Assembly (NCBI GenBank): GCA_023473595.1 | Contig: JAMCYV010000022.1 | Coordinates: forward strand, 1 to 48,748 | Reading direction: 5' to 3' | Length of the DNA stretch: 48,748 nucleotides | From: Patescibacteria group bacterium | GTDB lineage: Bacteria; Patescibacteriota; CPR2; UBA1875; JAMCYV01 | Part shown: positions 1 through 6,391 of the stretch, piece after piece | Layout of the letters: each line of letters opens with the position of its first letter | Numbering within the stretch: the stretch's first letter is position 1 | The notes under the pieces: generated by a model | The model's database searches: none | What the model was told of the DNA's origin: nothing | What the model saw: only the letters and a program-made list of their open reading frames with translations | Program-made: the position numbers and the translations under genes

Positions 1-46
1 CTTTTTCAATTTTGTTTTCACTGGGGATTTTAGTTAAAATACTCAT
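1..46 (-). CDS. N-terminus of an unknown leftward protein (partial)
   Basis: An ATG at 46-44 on the minus strand opens a frame of 15 codons that runs off the left edge, beginning MSILTKIPSENKIEK. A strong AAGGAGG ribosome binding site lies 8-14 bases upstream (on the plus strand around 55-62), which is the main reason to believe the start. Too little protein is visible to guess a function. The leader also holds nested inverted repeats (47-97) that could affect translation. Confidence 0.6.
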   Translation of the reverse strand, partial: MSILTKIPSENKIEK

Positions 47-97
47 GGAACAGGTCCTCCTTATTTGTTGTGCTTATTTTAGCACGGGATCTGTTCC
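47..97 (-). promoter_or_regulatory. Nested inverted repeats in the leader of the left-edge gene
   Basis: GGAACAG at 47-53 pairs with CTGTTCC at 91-97, and GTGCT at 70-74 pairs with AGCAC at 81-85 inside it. On the minus-strand transcript the outer stem would close directly in front of the start codon and hold the AAGGAGG site in its loop. Both pairings are perfect but short, so a translational control element is only an inference. Confidence 0.35.
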
Positions 98-128
98 AAC
101 TGCTTTACTTAGACCAAAGTTTAGCGCC

Positions 129-158
129 TTGACAATAGCTAGTCATAAAAGTTAAGCT
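129..158 (+). promoter_or_regulatory. Probable sigma70-type promoter for the PLDc_N protein gene
   Basis: A perfect TTGACA (129-134) is followed after 18 bases by a weak -10, TAAGCT (153-158). The start codon at 193 has an AAAGGAGGGG site just upstream, so this transcript would carry a conventional leader. Confidence 0.5.
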
Positions 159-192
159 ATAGATAAGAAAAATAAAAGAAAGGAGGGGAGAA

Positions 193-522
193 ATGTCTTT
201 ACTAAACCTAGTAGCTTTGGCAGAAGAGACTTATGATACAACAAATGCTGATGCCGCGGCGGCAGCCGTCGTTACCGGCATCGGAGCATTCTTTATGATC
301 TTTATGCTAATAGCTGTCGTAATAGGAATCTTTACCTTGTGGATGCTCATTGACTCTATTATCAGGCAGGATGCGGACTTTCCGCAGGGCCAGCCAAAGA
401 TTATGTGGATTCTTCTAATTCTTTTTATTCCATTTGCTTCCATTGCCTACTTCTTTATGGTAAAAAGAGCTGGGAAGAAGGCTCCGGCTGCGGCGCCTGC
501 ACCAGAAGCACCAAAGGAATAA
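193..522 (+). CDS. Small PLDc_N-like membrane protein
   Basis: This 109-residue protein has two membrane segments (about residues 28-55 and 68-89). Between them is the sequence LWMLIDSIIRQ followed by a QPKIMW stretch, the signature of the phospholipase D N-terminal (PLDc_N) membrane domain. No phospholipase HKD catalytic motif is present, so it is a stand-alone membrane module. The tail is an Ala/Pro-rich cytoplasmic extension. The start is fixed by an AAAGGAGGGG site ending a few bases before the ATG. It is monocistronic, with its own promoter at 129-158 and a strong terminator at 534-561. The biological role of stand-alone PLDc_N proteins is not established. Confidence 0.75.
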   Translation: MSLLNLVALAEETYDTTNADAAAAAVVTGIGAFFMIFMLIAVVIGIFTLWMLIDSIIRQDADFPQGQPKIMWILLILFIPFASIAYFFMVKRAGKKAPAAAPAPEAPKE

Positions 523-533
523 TTTTGTTTTTT

Positions 534-561
534 AAAAGATCCCCCGGCTGGGGGATCTTTT
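534..561 (+). terminator. Strong intrinsic terminator
   Basis: A 12-bp perfect stem, AAAAGATCCCCC / GGGGGATCTTTT, has a 4-base loop GGCT. It follows the stop codon at 522 and ends in a T-run. Confidence 0.9.
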
Positions 562-580
562 AGTATTTCTTGTCATTTGT

Positions 581-586
581 TAGAAT
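581..586 (+). promoter_or_regulatory. -10 box for leaderless ZIP transporter mRNA
   Basis: TAGAAT ends exactly 6 bases before the ATG at 593, which places transcription start on the A of the start codon. There is no Shine-Dalgarno sequence. Confidence 0.6.
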
Positions 587-592
587 ACATTT

Positions 593-1333
593 ATGCTTAA
601 AGCTTTCATTTTGGGACTTATTGCTGGTTTAGCTCTTCTTCTAGGGGCAATATTTGGCCTAGTTTTTAAACCATCTAAAAAAATTGCATCCCTTATTATG
701 GCTTTTGGGAGTGGTGTTCTTATTTCAGCCCTGGCTTTTGATCTCATGGAAGATGCATACTTAAAAGGAGGAATAATTCCCATTTCTCTCGGTTTTCTTT
801 TAGGGGCTGGAGTTTTTGTTTTCGGTGATTATCTTTTAGGGAAAAGAGGCGGTCACTATAGAAAACATTTAAAGATTGAAAGGAGCGGTTACAGCGGTGA
901 AGCCAATAGTATGGCAATCGCCTTGGGAGCGCTTTTAGACGGCATCCCTGAATCAGCGATGATCGGGATCGGTCTTCTTACCGGTGGCAGTACTGGGATA
1001 TTAATGTTTTCGGCTGTTTTCTTATCAAATATTCCGGAAGGAATTTCCGGAGTTTTTGGGATTTCTCATGCCAAGAAAACCCGAAGATTCATTTTTACCC
1101 TATGGATTTTAATAGCACTTGTCTGCGGCCTTGCTGCTCTTATAGGCTTTAAGTTTTTAGCCAGCTCTTCCGGGGCAACCTTGGCTCTGGTCTCGGCTGT
1201 CGCCGCCGGATCCATCTTGGCTATGATTTCTGATACTATGATTCCGGAAGCCTTTGAAGAGGGTGGGGTCTTTGTCGCCCTTTCTACCGTCTGCGGCTTT
1301 CTCTCGGCATTTATTATTTCAAGATTAAGTTAG
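593..1333 (+). CDS. ZIP-family metal cation transporter
   Basis: This 246-residue polytopic membrane protein carries the paired ZIP signatures. DGIPES is at residues 116-121, in the helix that normally holds the metal-site His/Glu pair, and SNIPEG is at 145-150 in the next helix. A third acidic motif, IPEAFEEGG, is near residue 217. About seven or eight hydrophobic helices are visible, and the loop around residues 84-105 is basic. Family members import or move Zn2+ and other divalent metals. The start is supported by the TAGAAT box 6 bases upstream. A very short gap to the next gene (1 base) makes it the first gene of a three-gene unit. The metal cannot be named from sequence. Confidence 0.85.
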   Translation: MLKAFILGLIAGLALLLGAIFGLVFKPSKKIASLIMAFGSGVLISALAFDLMEDAYLKGGIIPISLGFLLGAGVFVFGDYLLGKRGGHYRKHLKIERSGYSGEANSMAIALGALLDGIPESAMIGIGLLTGGSTGILMFSAVFLSNIPEGISGVFGISHAKKTRRFIFTLWILIALVCGLAALIGFKFLASSSGATLALVSAVAAGSILAMISDTMIPEAFEEGGVFVALSTVCGFLSAFIISRLS

Positions 1334-1334
1334 A

Positions 1335-1763
1335 ATGGAAAAAGAATTAATATTTGAACTTATTTATCAGATTACCTCTTTAGAATCGTTATCTAAATTA
1401 GACGAAATATGCTCAAAAATATTTAAATTGGGGATTGAACATTTGAATAAAGCTTATAAATTGTTAGAGACTGACAAGGAAGAAGGTAAAAAAGAGTTTT
1501 ATGTAGGAGACACTTATCTTTTAACTCTTGACCAAATTTTTGGAGAAAGACTAGGTCCTGTTATGCTAAATGCAAGGCTGAAAAGGCTAGGGATCAATGA
1601 ACTTGAATTTATCACTAAGATAGACCAGGGAAAAGAAGAAGAAATTGACCCTAAACTAAAGGAACTTGTAGAATATTATAAACTTCTCAAGAAATGGAAA
1701 CAGGCTTGCTGGGAGCCAGGCGAAAAAGTATTAGAAATAAAAAGAAAGTTAGAAAATAAATGA
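1335..1763 (+). CDS. Unknown helical cytoplasmic protein
   Basis: This 142-residue, Lys/Glu-rich, mostly alpha-helical protein has no signal or membrane segment. I do not recognise a family. It starts one base after the ZIP transporter stop and ends in a 4-base ATGA overlap with the next gene, so it is translated as part of that operon. A single Cys and several Trp residues sit near the C-terminus (KKWKQACWEPGEK). It is a real gene by its tight packing and neighbour-like codon use; its function is unknown. Confidence 0.7.
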   Translation: MEKELIFELIYQITSLESLSKLDEICSKIFKLGIEHLNKAYKLLETDKEEGKKEFYVGDTYLLTLDQIFGERLGPVMLNARLKRLGINELEFITKIDQGKEEEIDPKLKELVEYYKLLKKWKQACWEPGEKVLEIKRKLENK

Positions 1764-2086
1764 GTTTACTTGAGATTTCAGTCATATTTTTTGGAAGCAT
1801 AATGAACATTGGCTATTTTGTCCAAGCATGGAAAATGTTCCAGACCAAATCAGTAAACGATGTCTCACCCCTCTCTTTCTCAGTCTTTTTAATCGGAAAT
1901 ATCGTCTGGTGGGCCTACGGGATCTCTCTTAAAGATTTTCCTCTAATCCTAAGTGCTGCTATTGGAACTATAGGCGCAGGGCTTGTTGTTCTTCTTTACT
2001 TTGTTCATTGGGAAGAGGAAAGGCATCATGAGATAAAGAGGAAATTGGAAGAAAAAAAGGCAAAGTCTAAGCTAGCTACTCATTAG
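1760..2086 (+). CDS. SemiSWEET/PQ-loop family membrane protein
   Basis: This 108-residue protein has three membrane helices, at about residues 3-22, 38-57 and 62-83. A TKSVNDVSPLSF segment between helices 1 and 2 is the typical PQ-loop/SemiSWEET signature. SemiSWEETs of about 90-100 residues dimerise to carry sugars. A charged, coiled-coil-like tail of about 25 residues is added at the C-terminus. It overlaps the previous gene by ATGA, which suggests coupled expression. The family assignment is good; the substrate is not visible. Confidence 0.75.
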   Translation: MSLLEISVIFFGSIMNIGYFVQAWKMFQTKSVNDVSPLSFSVFLIGNIVWWAYGISLKDFPLILSAAIGTIGAGLVVLLYFVHWEEERHHEIKRKLEEKKAKSKLATH

Positions 2087-2101
2087 TTTAATAAAAAAGT
2101 C

Positions 2102-2131
2102 TTGACAGTATAATTCTTTTTGATTTACTAT
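2102..2131 (+). promoter_or_regulatory. Promoter of the nucleotide/radical SAM operon
   Basis: A perfect TTGACA (2102-2107), an 18-base spacer and TACTAT (2126-2131). A GGAGG site at 2138-2142 precedes the ATG at 2155. No other promoter-like pair is evident before 4615, so it probably drives all four genes. Confidence 0.65.
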
Positions 2132-2154
2132 GTGTTTGGAGGACGCAAAGGCTT

Positions 2155-2832
2155 ATGGACATGAAGAATCCTAAATACAAAAATCAAGGAATCCATGTTG
2201 ATATGGTGGTTTTTACGGTCGATGATAAAAAGATCAAGACATTGCTTGTCCAAAGAGGCCGCAAGCCTTTTGTAGGGGAATGGATTCTGCCCGGAGGGGC
2301 CGTTTACAACGATGAATCAGTTGATTTTGCAGCCGAAAGAGAATTAGAAGAAAAAACAGGCTTAAAAGATCTCTATCTAGAGCAGCTTCATACTTTCGGG
2401 AATCCCAAAAGGGATCCTAGAAAAAGGATGGTCTCAGTTGCCTATTTAGCTTTAGTAGATAAGAAAAAGGTCTCTATTTTGCAAAAAACGTCTAAAACCT
2501 TGGATGCCAAATGGTTTGATATCAAAAAGCTTCCAGATCTTGCTTTTGACCATAAAGAAATCGTAAGGCTAGCAGTAAAAAGTCTTAGAAAAATGCTTAT
2601 TTACTCGAATATTGCCTATACATTGCTTCCCTGCCAATTTACACTTCCTGAACTTCAGGGAGTGTATGAGATTATTTTAGGAGAGAAGTTTGATCGCCGG
2701 AATTTCCGCCGAAAATTCTTGAATCTAGGCTTAATAGAAGCAACAGGTAAAAGAGAGGAAGGGATGGCTAATCGTCCAGCAAATCTCTATCGTTTTAAAG
2801 CTAAAAAATATAAGGCGGTAGACATTTTATAA
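2155..2832 (+). CDS. Nudix-domain transcriptional regulator, NrtR-like
   Basis: This is a 225-residue protein. Residues 13-140 form a Nudix domain with an intact box: G48, E54, then RELEEKTGL at 62-70. Residues about 150-225 form the winged-helix domain typical of NrtR-type regulators, with the FDRRNFRRKF element near residue 190. NrtR proteins bind ADP-ribose or related NAD-linked metabolites and repress NAD genes. Here the neighbours are a nucleotide kinase, a radical SAM enzyme and a dCTP-deaminase-like gene, so the regulon is probably this operon. Whether the Nudix site still hydrolyses substrate cannot be told, since all box residues are present. Confidence 0.8.
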   Translation: MDMKNPKYKNQGIHVDMVVFTVDDKKIKTLLVQRGRKPFVGEWILPGGAVYNDESVDFAAERELEEKTGLKDLYLEQLHTFGNPKRDPRKRMVSVAYLALVDKKKVSILQKTSKTLDAKWFDIKKLPDLAFDHKEIVRLAVKSLRKMLIYSNIAYTLLPCQFTLPELQGVYEIILGEKFDRRNFRRKFLNLGLIEATGKREEGMANRPANLYRFKAKKYKAVDIL

Positions 2833-2865
2833 TTTAACTTTTTTTTAGAAAGGGTTTGCGTCAAT

Positions 2866-3372
2866 ATGACAGCACTGGTTAATAGCAAGATCTTAAGAAT
2901 TATCGTTGAGGGTCCTGATTGCTCTGGTAAGTCCACATTGGTGGAAAGGTTAAAAAACTCTTTAAGATGGGATTCTAAATATCTAAGACACAAGGAAGGT
3001 TATCAATTTACAAGATATTTAAAGGAATACGCAAGCCAGGAACATACCGTATTTGACCGAGGACATTTTTCTGAAGAGGTTTATTCGAAAATGTGGCGAG
3101 GGGGCTCCCCCTTTCATAAAAAAGAGAAGCAAATTTTAGACAACCTAGTGAATTATAAGAGAATTGTTATCTTTTGCTGCCCTACTTTAAAAGAGATTAA
3201 AAAAAGATACCTTGCTCGAGGATTTGAACAACAAATCAGTTTGGAAGAACTCAAACGTTCAAGAGAACTTTTTATGAGATACTTTAAAAGTATTCCTCAT
3301 ATAACTTATAAATCAGAGAACTATAAGGAGCTTGAGTCTTTGATTAAAAAAATAAAAAAGGAGGTTGAATGA
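2866..3372 (+). CDS. P-loop nucleotide kinase, thymidylate/deoxynucleoside-kinase-like
   Basis: This 168-residue protein has a Walker A motif GPDCSGKST at residues 16-24 and a D64-R65 pair (DRGHFSEEVY) matching the DR(Y/F/H) motif of thymidylate and deoxynucleoside kinases. A lid-like basic region (KKRYLARGFEQQ) follows. It is shorter than a usual Tmk (about 200-210 residues), so substrate choice is open. It starts 33 bases after the Nudix regulator, with an AAAGGG site, and overlaps the radical SAM gene by ATGA. Its place between a regulator and two nucleotide-type enzymes argues for a dedicated role, not housekeeping dTMP phosphorylation. Confidence 0.75.
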   Translation: MTALVNSKILRIIVEGPDCSGKSTLVERLKNSLRWDSKYLRHKEGYQFTRYLKEYASQEHTVFDRGHFSEEVYSKMWRGGSPFHKKEKQILDNLVNYKRIVIFCCPTLKEIKKRYLARGFEQQISLEELKRSRELFMRYFKSIPHITYKSENYKELESLIKKIKKEVE

Positions 3373-4100
3373 AACTTTATGTTATCCCAGTAGGTTACCT
3401 TTGCAATGCTAGTTGCCCCTATTGTATAACAAAGGCAATAAACTCAAGGAAAAAAGAAGGCTTTTTAAAAATTAAGACTTTAAGAGGAATTTTAGACGAA
3501 AAAAAATTTGAAAAGATTGAGATAACTGGCGGAGGCGAGCCGACTTTGCATCCTAAGATCCAAGAAATTATTGATTTATGTACCGAGAATGCCCCAACGC
3601 AGATGTATACCAATGGGACCTTTAAGAAAATTAATAACCTGGGAAAGTTGTATTACCTTTGTATCTCTAGAGCTCACTATAAAGATCTAGAAAACCAAAA
3701 GATAATGGGGATTAGTTATGAGCTAGATAATATTTTAAAGATAAAAGTACCAATCAAATTTTCATTAATCTCGCATAAATCGGGTATCGGCACTTCTAAA
3801 GAAGTTCTAAATTACCTTAATTGGGCTAAAAACAAAGCAAAAAAAGTAGTGATTAGGCAACTCTTTGAAGAACCAAACGAGATTTATGGAGATTATTATG
3901 AAAAAGAATTTATTTCAACTGACGAGATCTTTAAAGAATTAGAAATAAAAGATTTTAAGTTTACTAACCAGGGAAATAGGTTGATTGATTACCATGGATT
4001 AGAAGTTGAATTTGAATGTCGAGATTGCTCTCAAAACGAAGGAGCACCGGTTCTTTATTCAGATGGAAAGTTATATGAGGGGTGGGGAGAGATAGCATGA
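3369..4100 (+). CDS. Short radical SAM enzyme in a nucleotide-metabolism operon
   Basis: This 243-residue protein has the 4Fe-4S motif C12-x3-C16-x2-C19 (CNASCPYC) close to the N-terminus and the SAM-binding GGGEP at residues 54-58. A second Cys pair, C217 and C220 (CRDC), sits near the C-terminus and could bind an auxiliary cluster or zinc. It overlaps the kinase gene upstream and the dCTP-deaminase-like gene downstream, each by ATGA, so the three are almost certainly co-translated. I cannot assign a reaction. QueE, NrdG and viperin were considered, but none of their specific signatures is apparent. Modification of a nucleotide or nucleoside is the contextual inference. Confidence 0.75.
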   Translation: MKLYVIPVGYLCNASCPYCITKAINSRKKEGFLKIKTLRGILDEKKFEKIEITGGGEPTLHPKIQEIIDLCTENAPTQMYTNGTFKKINNLGKLYYLCISRAHYKDLENQKIMGISYELDNILKIKVPIKFSLISHKSGIGTSKEVLNYLNWAKNKAKKVVIRQLFEEPNEIYGDYYEKEFISTDEIFKELEIKDFKFTNQGNRLIDYHGLEVEFECRDCSQNEGAPVLYSDGKLYEGWGEIA

Positions 4101-4615
4101 TTTTAACGGGTTCTGAGATTAAGAAGCAAGTAGAAAATCACAGAATTCATATCTATCCTTTCAACGAAGAATTTTTAAACCCAAACAGTTACAACTTTCG
4201 GCTCGGTAAAATCCTTAAGGTATATAAATACCCTATTTTAGATCCCAAAATTGAAAACGAATTTGATGAAATAATCATTCCTGAAGAAGGATATATATTA
4301 AGGCCAAACCAGCTTTATCTAGGTCATACAATTGAAGAAATGGGCTCCAACTTTTATGTACCGATTATGCAGGCCAGAAGCTCGGTTGGGAGATTAGGCC
4401 TATATATTTACCTTAATTCCGGGCTTGGTGATTTGGGATTTAAGAGACAATGGACTTTGGAACTACATGTCATTCATCCTTTAAAGGTTTATCCAGGGAT
4501 GAAAGTCGGTCAAATGCTTTTTTGGAAGACTCTTGGGAAGATTAAATTATACGAAGGGAAATATCAAAATGCAGTTGGACCGGAAACCAGTAAAATCTGG
4601 AAAGATTTCGGATAA
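4097..4615 (+). CDS. dCTP deaminase/dUTPase-family protein
   Basis: From the ATG at 4097 the protein has 172 residues. It carries RSSVGRLGL at 94-102, matching the Ser/Arg active-site loop of dCTP deaminase, and WTLEL with E122 at the position of the catalytic glutamate. NSYNFRLG near the N-terminus is also typical. The family is a trimeric beta-barrel acting on dCTP or dUTP. A GTG at 4082 would add five residues, but the ATG gives a 4-base ATGA overlap with the radical SAM stop and a GGGGAGAG site, so I prefer it. It closes the operon. It could deaminate dCTP or a modified nucleotide. Confidence 0.8.
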   Translation: MILTGSEIKKQVENHRIHIYPFNEEFLNPNSYNFRLGKILKVYKYPILDPKIENEFDEIIIPEEGYILRPNQLYLGHTIEEMGSNFYVPIMQARSSVGRLGLYIYLNSGLGDLGFKRQWTLELHVIHPLKVYPGMKVGQMLFWKTLGKIKLYEGKYQNAVGPETSKIWKDFG

Positions 4616-4660
4616 TTTCTTTTATCATATTGGCTCTAAATAATTAAAGGATATTGATAA

Positions 4661-4666
4661 TATAAT
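4661..4666 (+). promoter_or_regulatory. -10 box for leaderless DUF72 mRNA
   Basis: A perfect TATAAT ends exactly 6 bases before the ATG at 4673. No Shine-Dalgarno sequence is present. Confidence 0.65.
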
Positions 4667-4672
4667 TTACTT

Positions 4673-5395
4673 ATGACAATACAAATCGGGACTTCGGGAT
4701 TTTCATATGAGGATTGGGCTCAAAAGTTTTACCCAGCCGAGCTTCCAAAAACAAAATGGCTAGAATACTATGCCCAAAATTTTAATACGGTTGAATTAAA
4801 CTCTCCTTTCTACCGTTTGCCGAGTGAAAAAAGCTTTCAGAAATGGCATAAAGAGACACCTGCCGGATTTCATTTTGCTGTTAAAGGGAACCGGTATCTT
4901 ACTCATGTAAAAAGGCTTAAAAATTCCGAAGATTCGATTAACCTCTTTTTTAAAAGAGCTTTGAATCTTAAAGAAAAATTAGATGTCGTTCTTTGGCAAT
5001 TGCCGCCGAATTTTAAAGCGAATGCAGAAAGACTAGAAAAATTTTTATTCGAGGCTAAAAGATTTAAAATTTGCCAGGCAATCGAATTCAGAGACCAAAG
5101 CTGGTTTAAGGAACCGATTTACAAGATATTAAAGAAATACAATGTGTCAGCAGTAATTGCTGATTCTCCACTTTTGCCAAAGATAGAAATCTTGACCGCT
5201 GATTTCATTTATATCCGTTTTCATGGTGCAAAGATCCTATATAGTTCCAATTACTCTGATAAGGAGCTCCAAGAGTGGGCTTATAAAATAAAAGCTTGGT
5301 CAAAAAATCGAGACGTCTTCATTTATTTTAACAATGACTACAACGCCTATGCAGTTAAAAACGCCCTTTATCTTAAACAATTATTAGAGAAATAA
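4673..5395 (+). CDS. DUF72 (YecE-like) protein
   Basis: This 240-residue protein opens with IGTSGFSYEDW and continues with FNTVELNSPFYRLPS, both hallmarks of the DUF72/YecE family, a TIM-barrel-like fold. Other matching segments are FHFAVKGNRYLTH and, near the end, YFNNDYNAYAV. Length fits the family. The molecular function of DUF72 proteins is not established. The gene stands alone between two leaderless promoters and is probably monocistronic. Confidence 0.85.
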   Translation: MTIQIGTSGFSYEDWAQKFYPAELPKTKWLEYYAQNFNTVELNSPFYRLPSEKSFQKWHKETPAGFHFAVKGNRYLTHVKRLKNSEDSINLFFKRALNLKEKLDVVLWQLPPNFKANAERLEKFLFEAKRFKICQAIEFRDQSWFKEPIYKILKKYNVSAVIADSPLLPKIEILTADFIYIRFHGAKILYSSNYSDKELQEWAYKIKAWSKNRDVFIYFNNDYNAYAVKNALYLKQLLEK

Positions 5396-5407
5396 TAGTG
5401 CTCTTGC

Positions 5408-5413
5408 TAAAAT
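5408..5413 (+). promoter_or_regulatory. Extended -10 box for leaderless M28 peptidase mRNA
   Basis: TAAAAT is preceded by TGC (an extended -10) and ends exactly 6 bases before the ATG at 5420. Confidence 0.6.
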
Positions 5414-5419
5414 AATGAT

Positions 5420-6382
5420 ATGAAAGTTGGCAATTTATGGCGGAATACATTTATGAAAGCGCTTTTGGTAATTTGGGGTTTTGTTGGTATTTTAGGCGTT
5501 TATTTTTTCTTTACCACCGCTAATACCCAAAAAACAGCTTCTGAGCCAACCAATAGGATAATTACAAAAGAAGAAATTGCTAACTACCTTAGCCTTTTTT
5601 CTTCAGAAAGATTTTCATTTAGTGAAAAAGAAAAAGTCCGAAAAGAAATAAAAAATCTTTTTCAAGGTTTTGGTTATCAAGTGTCTGAACAAAAGATAGG
5701 AAATTATATAAATATAATCGCAGAAAGAAAAGACAGCGGTGACTATACATTGGTAGCTGCTCATTACGACACAGTGAAAGGAACTCCGGGAGCCGATGAC
5801 AACGGCTCGGCGCTTTCTGTTATGATGGCGGTTGCTAAAAATTATAATGGCAATAATGTAAAATTTGTCGCTTTCGATGGGGAAGAAGATAATTTCGTTG
5901 GAAGCAAGTATTTTGCAGAGAGTGAAAAGCTGCCGAAGCTCATGATTTCTTTGGAAATGAACGGCTATTACTCTGACAAAGAAAATAGCCAAAAAGTTCC
6001 AGATTTTTTCAACATTTATTACCGAGGCCTTTATAATCGTTTAAAAAAAGATAATTTTAAGGGTGATTTTATCTCTTTAATCTGCGATGAAAAGTCTTTA
6101 GAAAGCTGCAGCAGGTATGAAAGATTATCTAGCAACATAAATCTAAAGGTTTATTCGATAAAGTTACCAAGCATTTCTTTTGTAAAAGCCAGATTTTTGG
6201 ATCTTTTTAGAAGTGATCATACTCCATTTGTTGAAAAAAATATTCCTTCTATAATGATTACTGACTCATCTAATTTTCGAAACCCCAATTACCATAAAAC
6301 CACAGATACAAAAGAGACGCTTGATCTCAATTTTATGGAAAAACAAGCTAATGTTTTAATAAACTTTCTTGGGATAAAATAG
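5420..6382 (+). CDS. Membrane-anchored M28-family zinc peptidase
   Basis: This 320-residue protein has a hydrophobic anchor at about residues 12-33, so the catalytic domain is probably outside the membrane. M28 metal ligands are visible: H115 and D117 (AAHYDT), D126 (GADDNGS), the E155-E156 pair (DGEED) and H292 (NYHKTTDT). This is the aminopeptidase pattern of a co-catalytic two-zinc site. The start at 5420 adds 11 residues before a second ATG and is chosen because the -10 box lies exactly 6 bases upstream. The CCA-adding enzyme gene follows after 9 bases. A role in peptide scavenging is plausible but unproven. Confidence 0.85.
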   Translation: MKVGNLWRNTFMKALLVIWGFVGILGVYFFFTTANTQKTASEPTNRIITKEEIANYLSLFSSERFSFSEKEKVRKEIKNLFQGFGYQVSEQKIGNYINIIAERKDSGDYTLVAAHYDTVKGTPGADDNGSALSVMMAVAKNYNGNNVKFVAFDGEEDNFVGSKYFAESEKLPKLMISLEMNGYYSDKENSQKVPDFFNIYYRGLYNRLKKDNFKGDFISLICDEKSLESCSRYERLSSNINLKVYSIKLPSISFVKARFLDLFRSDHTPFVEKNIPSIMITDSSNFRNPNYHKTTDTKETLDLNFMEKQANVLINFLGIK

Positions 6383-6391
6383 AGTTAAGTT

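Noticed and set aside
2138-2155. GGACGCAAAGGC before the Nudix regulator gene, like the core of a cyclic-di-GMP (GEMM) riboswitch
   Set aside because: The other half of the aptamer (the GGCAAA-type segment and P1 stem) is missing, and the promoter lies only 10-40 bases upstream, leaving no room for it. It is the ribosome-site region.
2142-2862. GACGCAAA (2142-2149) and inverted TTTGCGTC (2855-2862) before the first two genes of the nucleotide operon as paired operator sites
   Set aside because: Only 8 bases and 700 bases apart; the second is inside the operon. Not enough evidence for a regulator site.
3369-4100. Radical SAM gene as a prokaryotic viperin
   Set aside because: The kinase neighbour is suggestive, but the protein is short and I see no viperin-specific sequence around the CxxxCxxC motif or in the C-terminal part.
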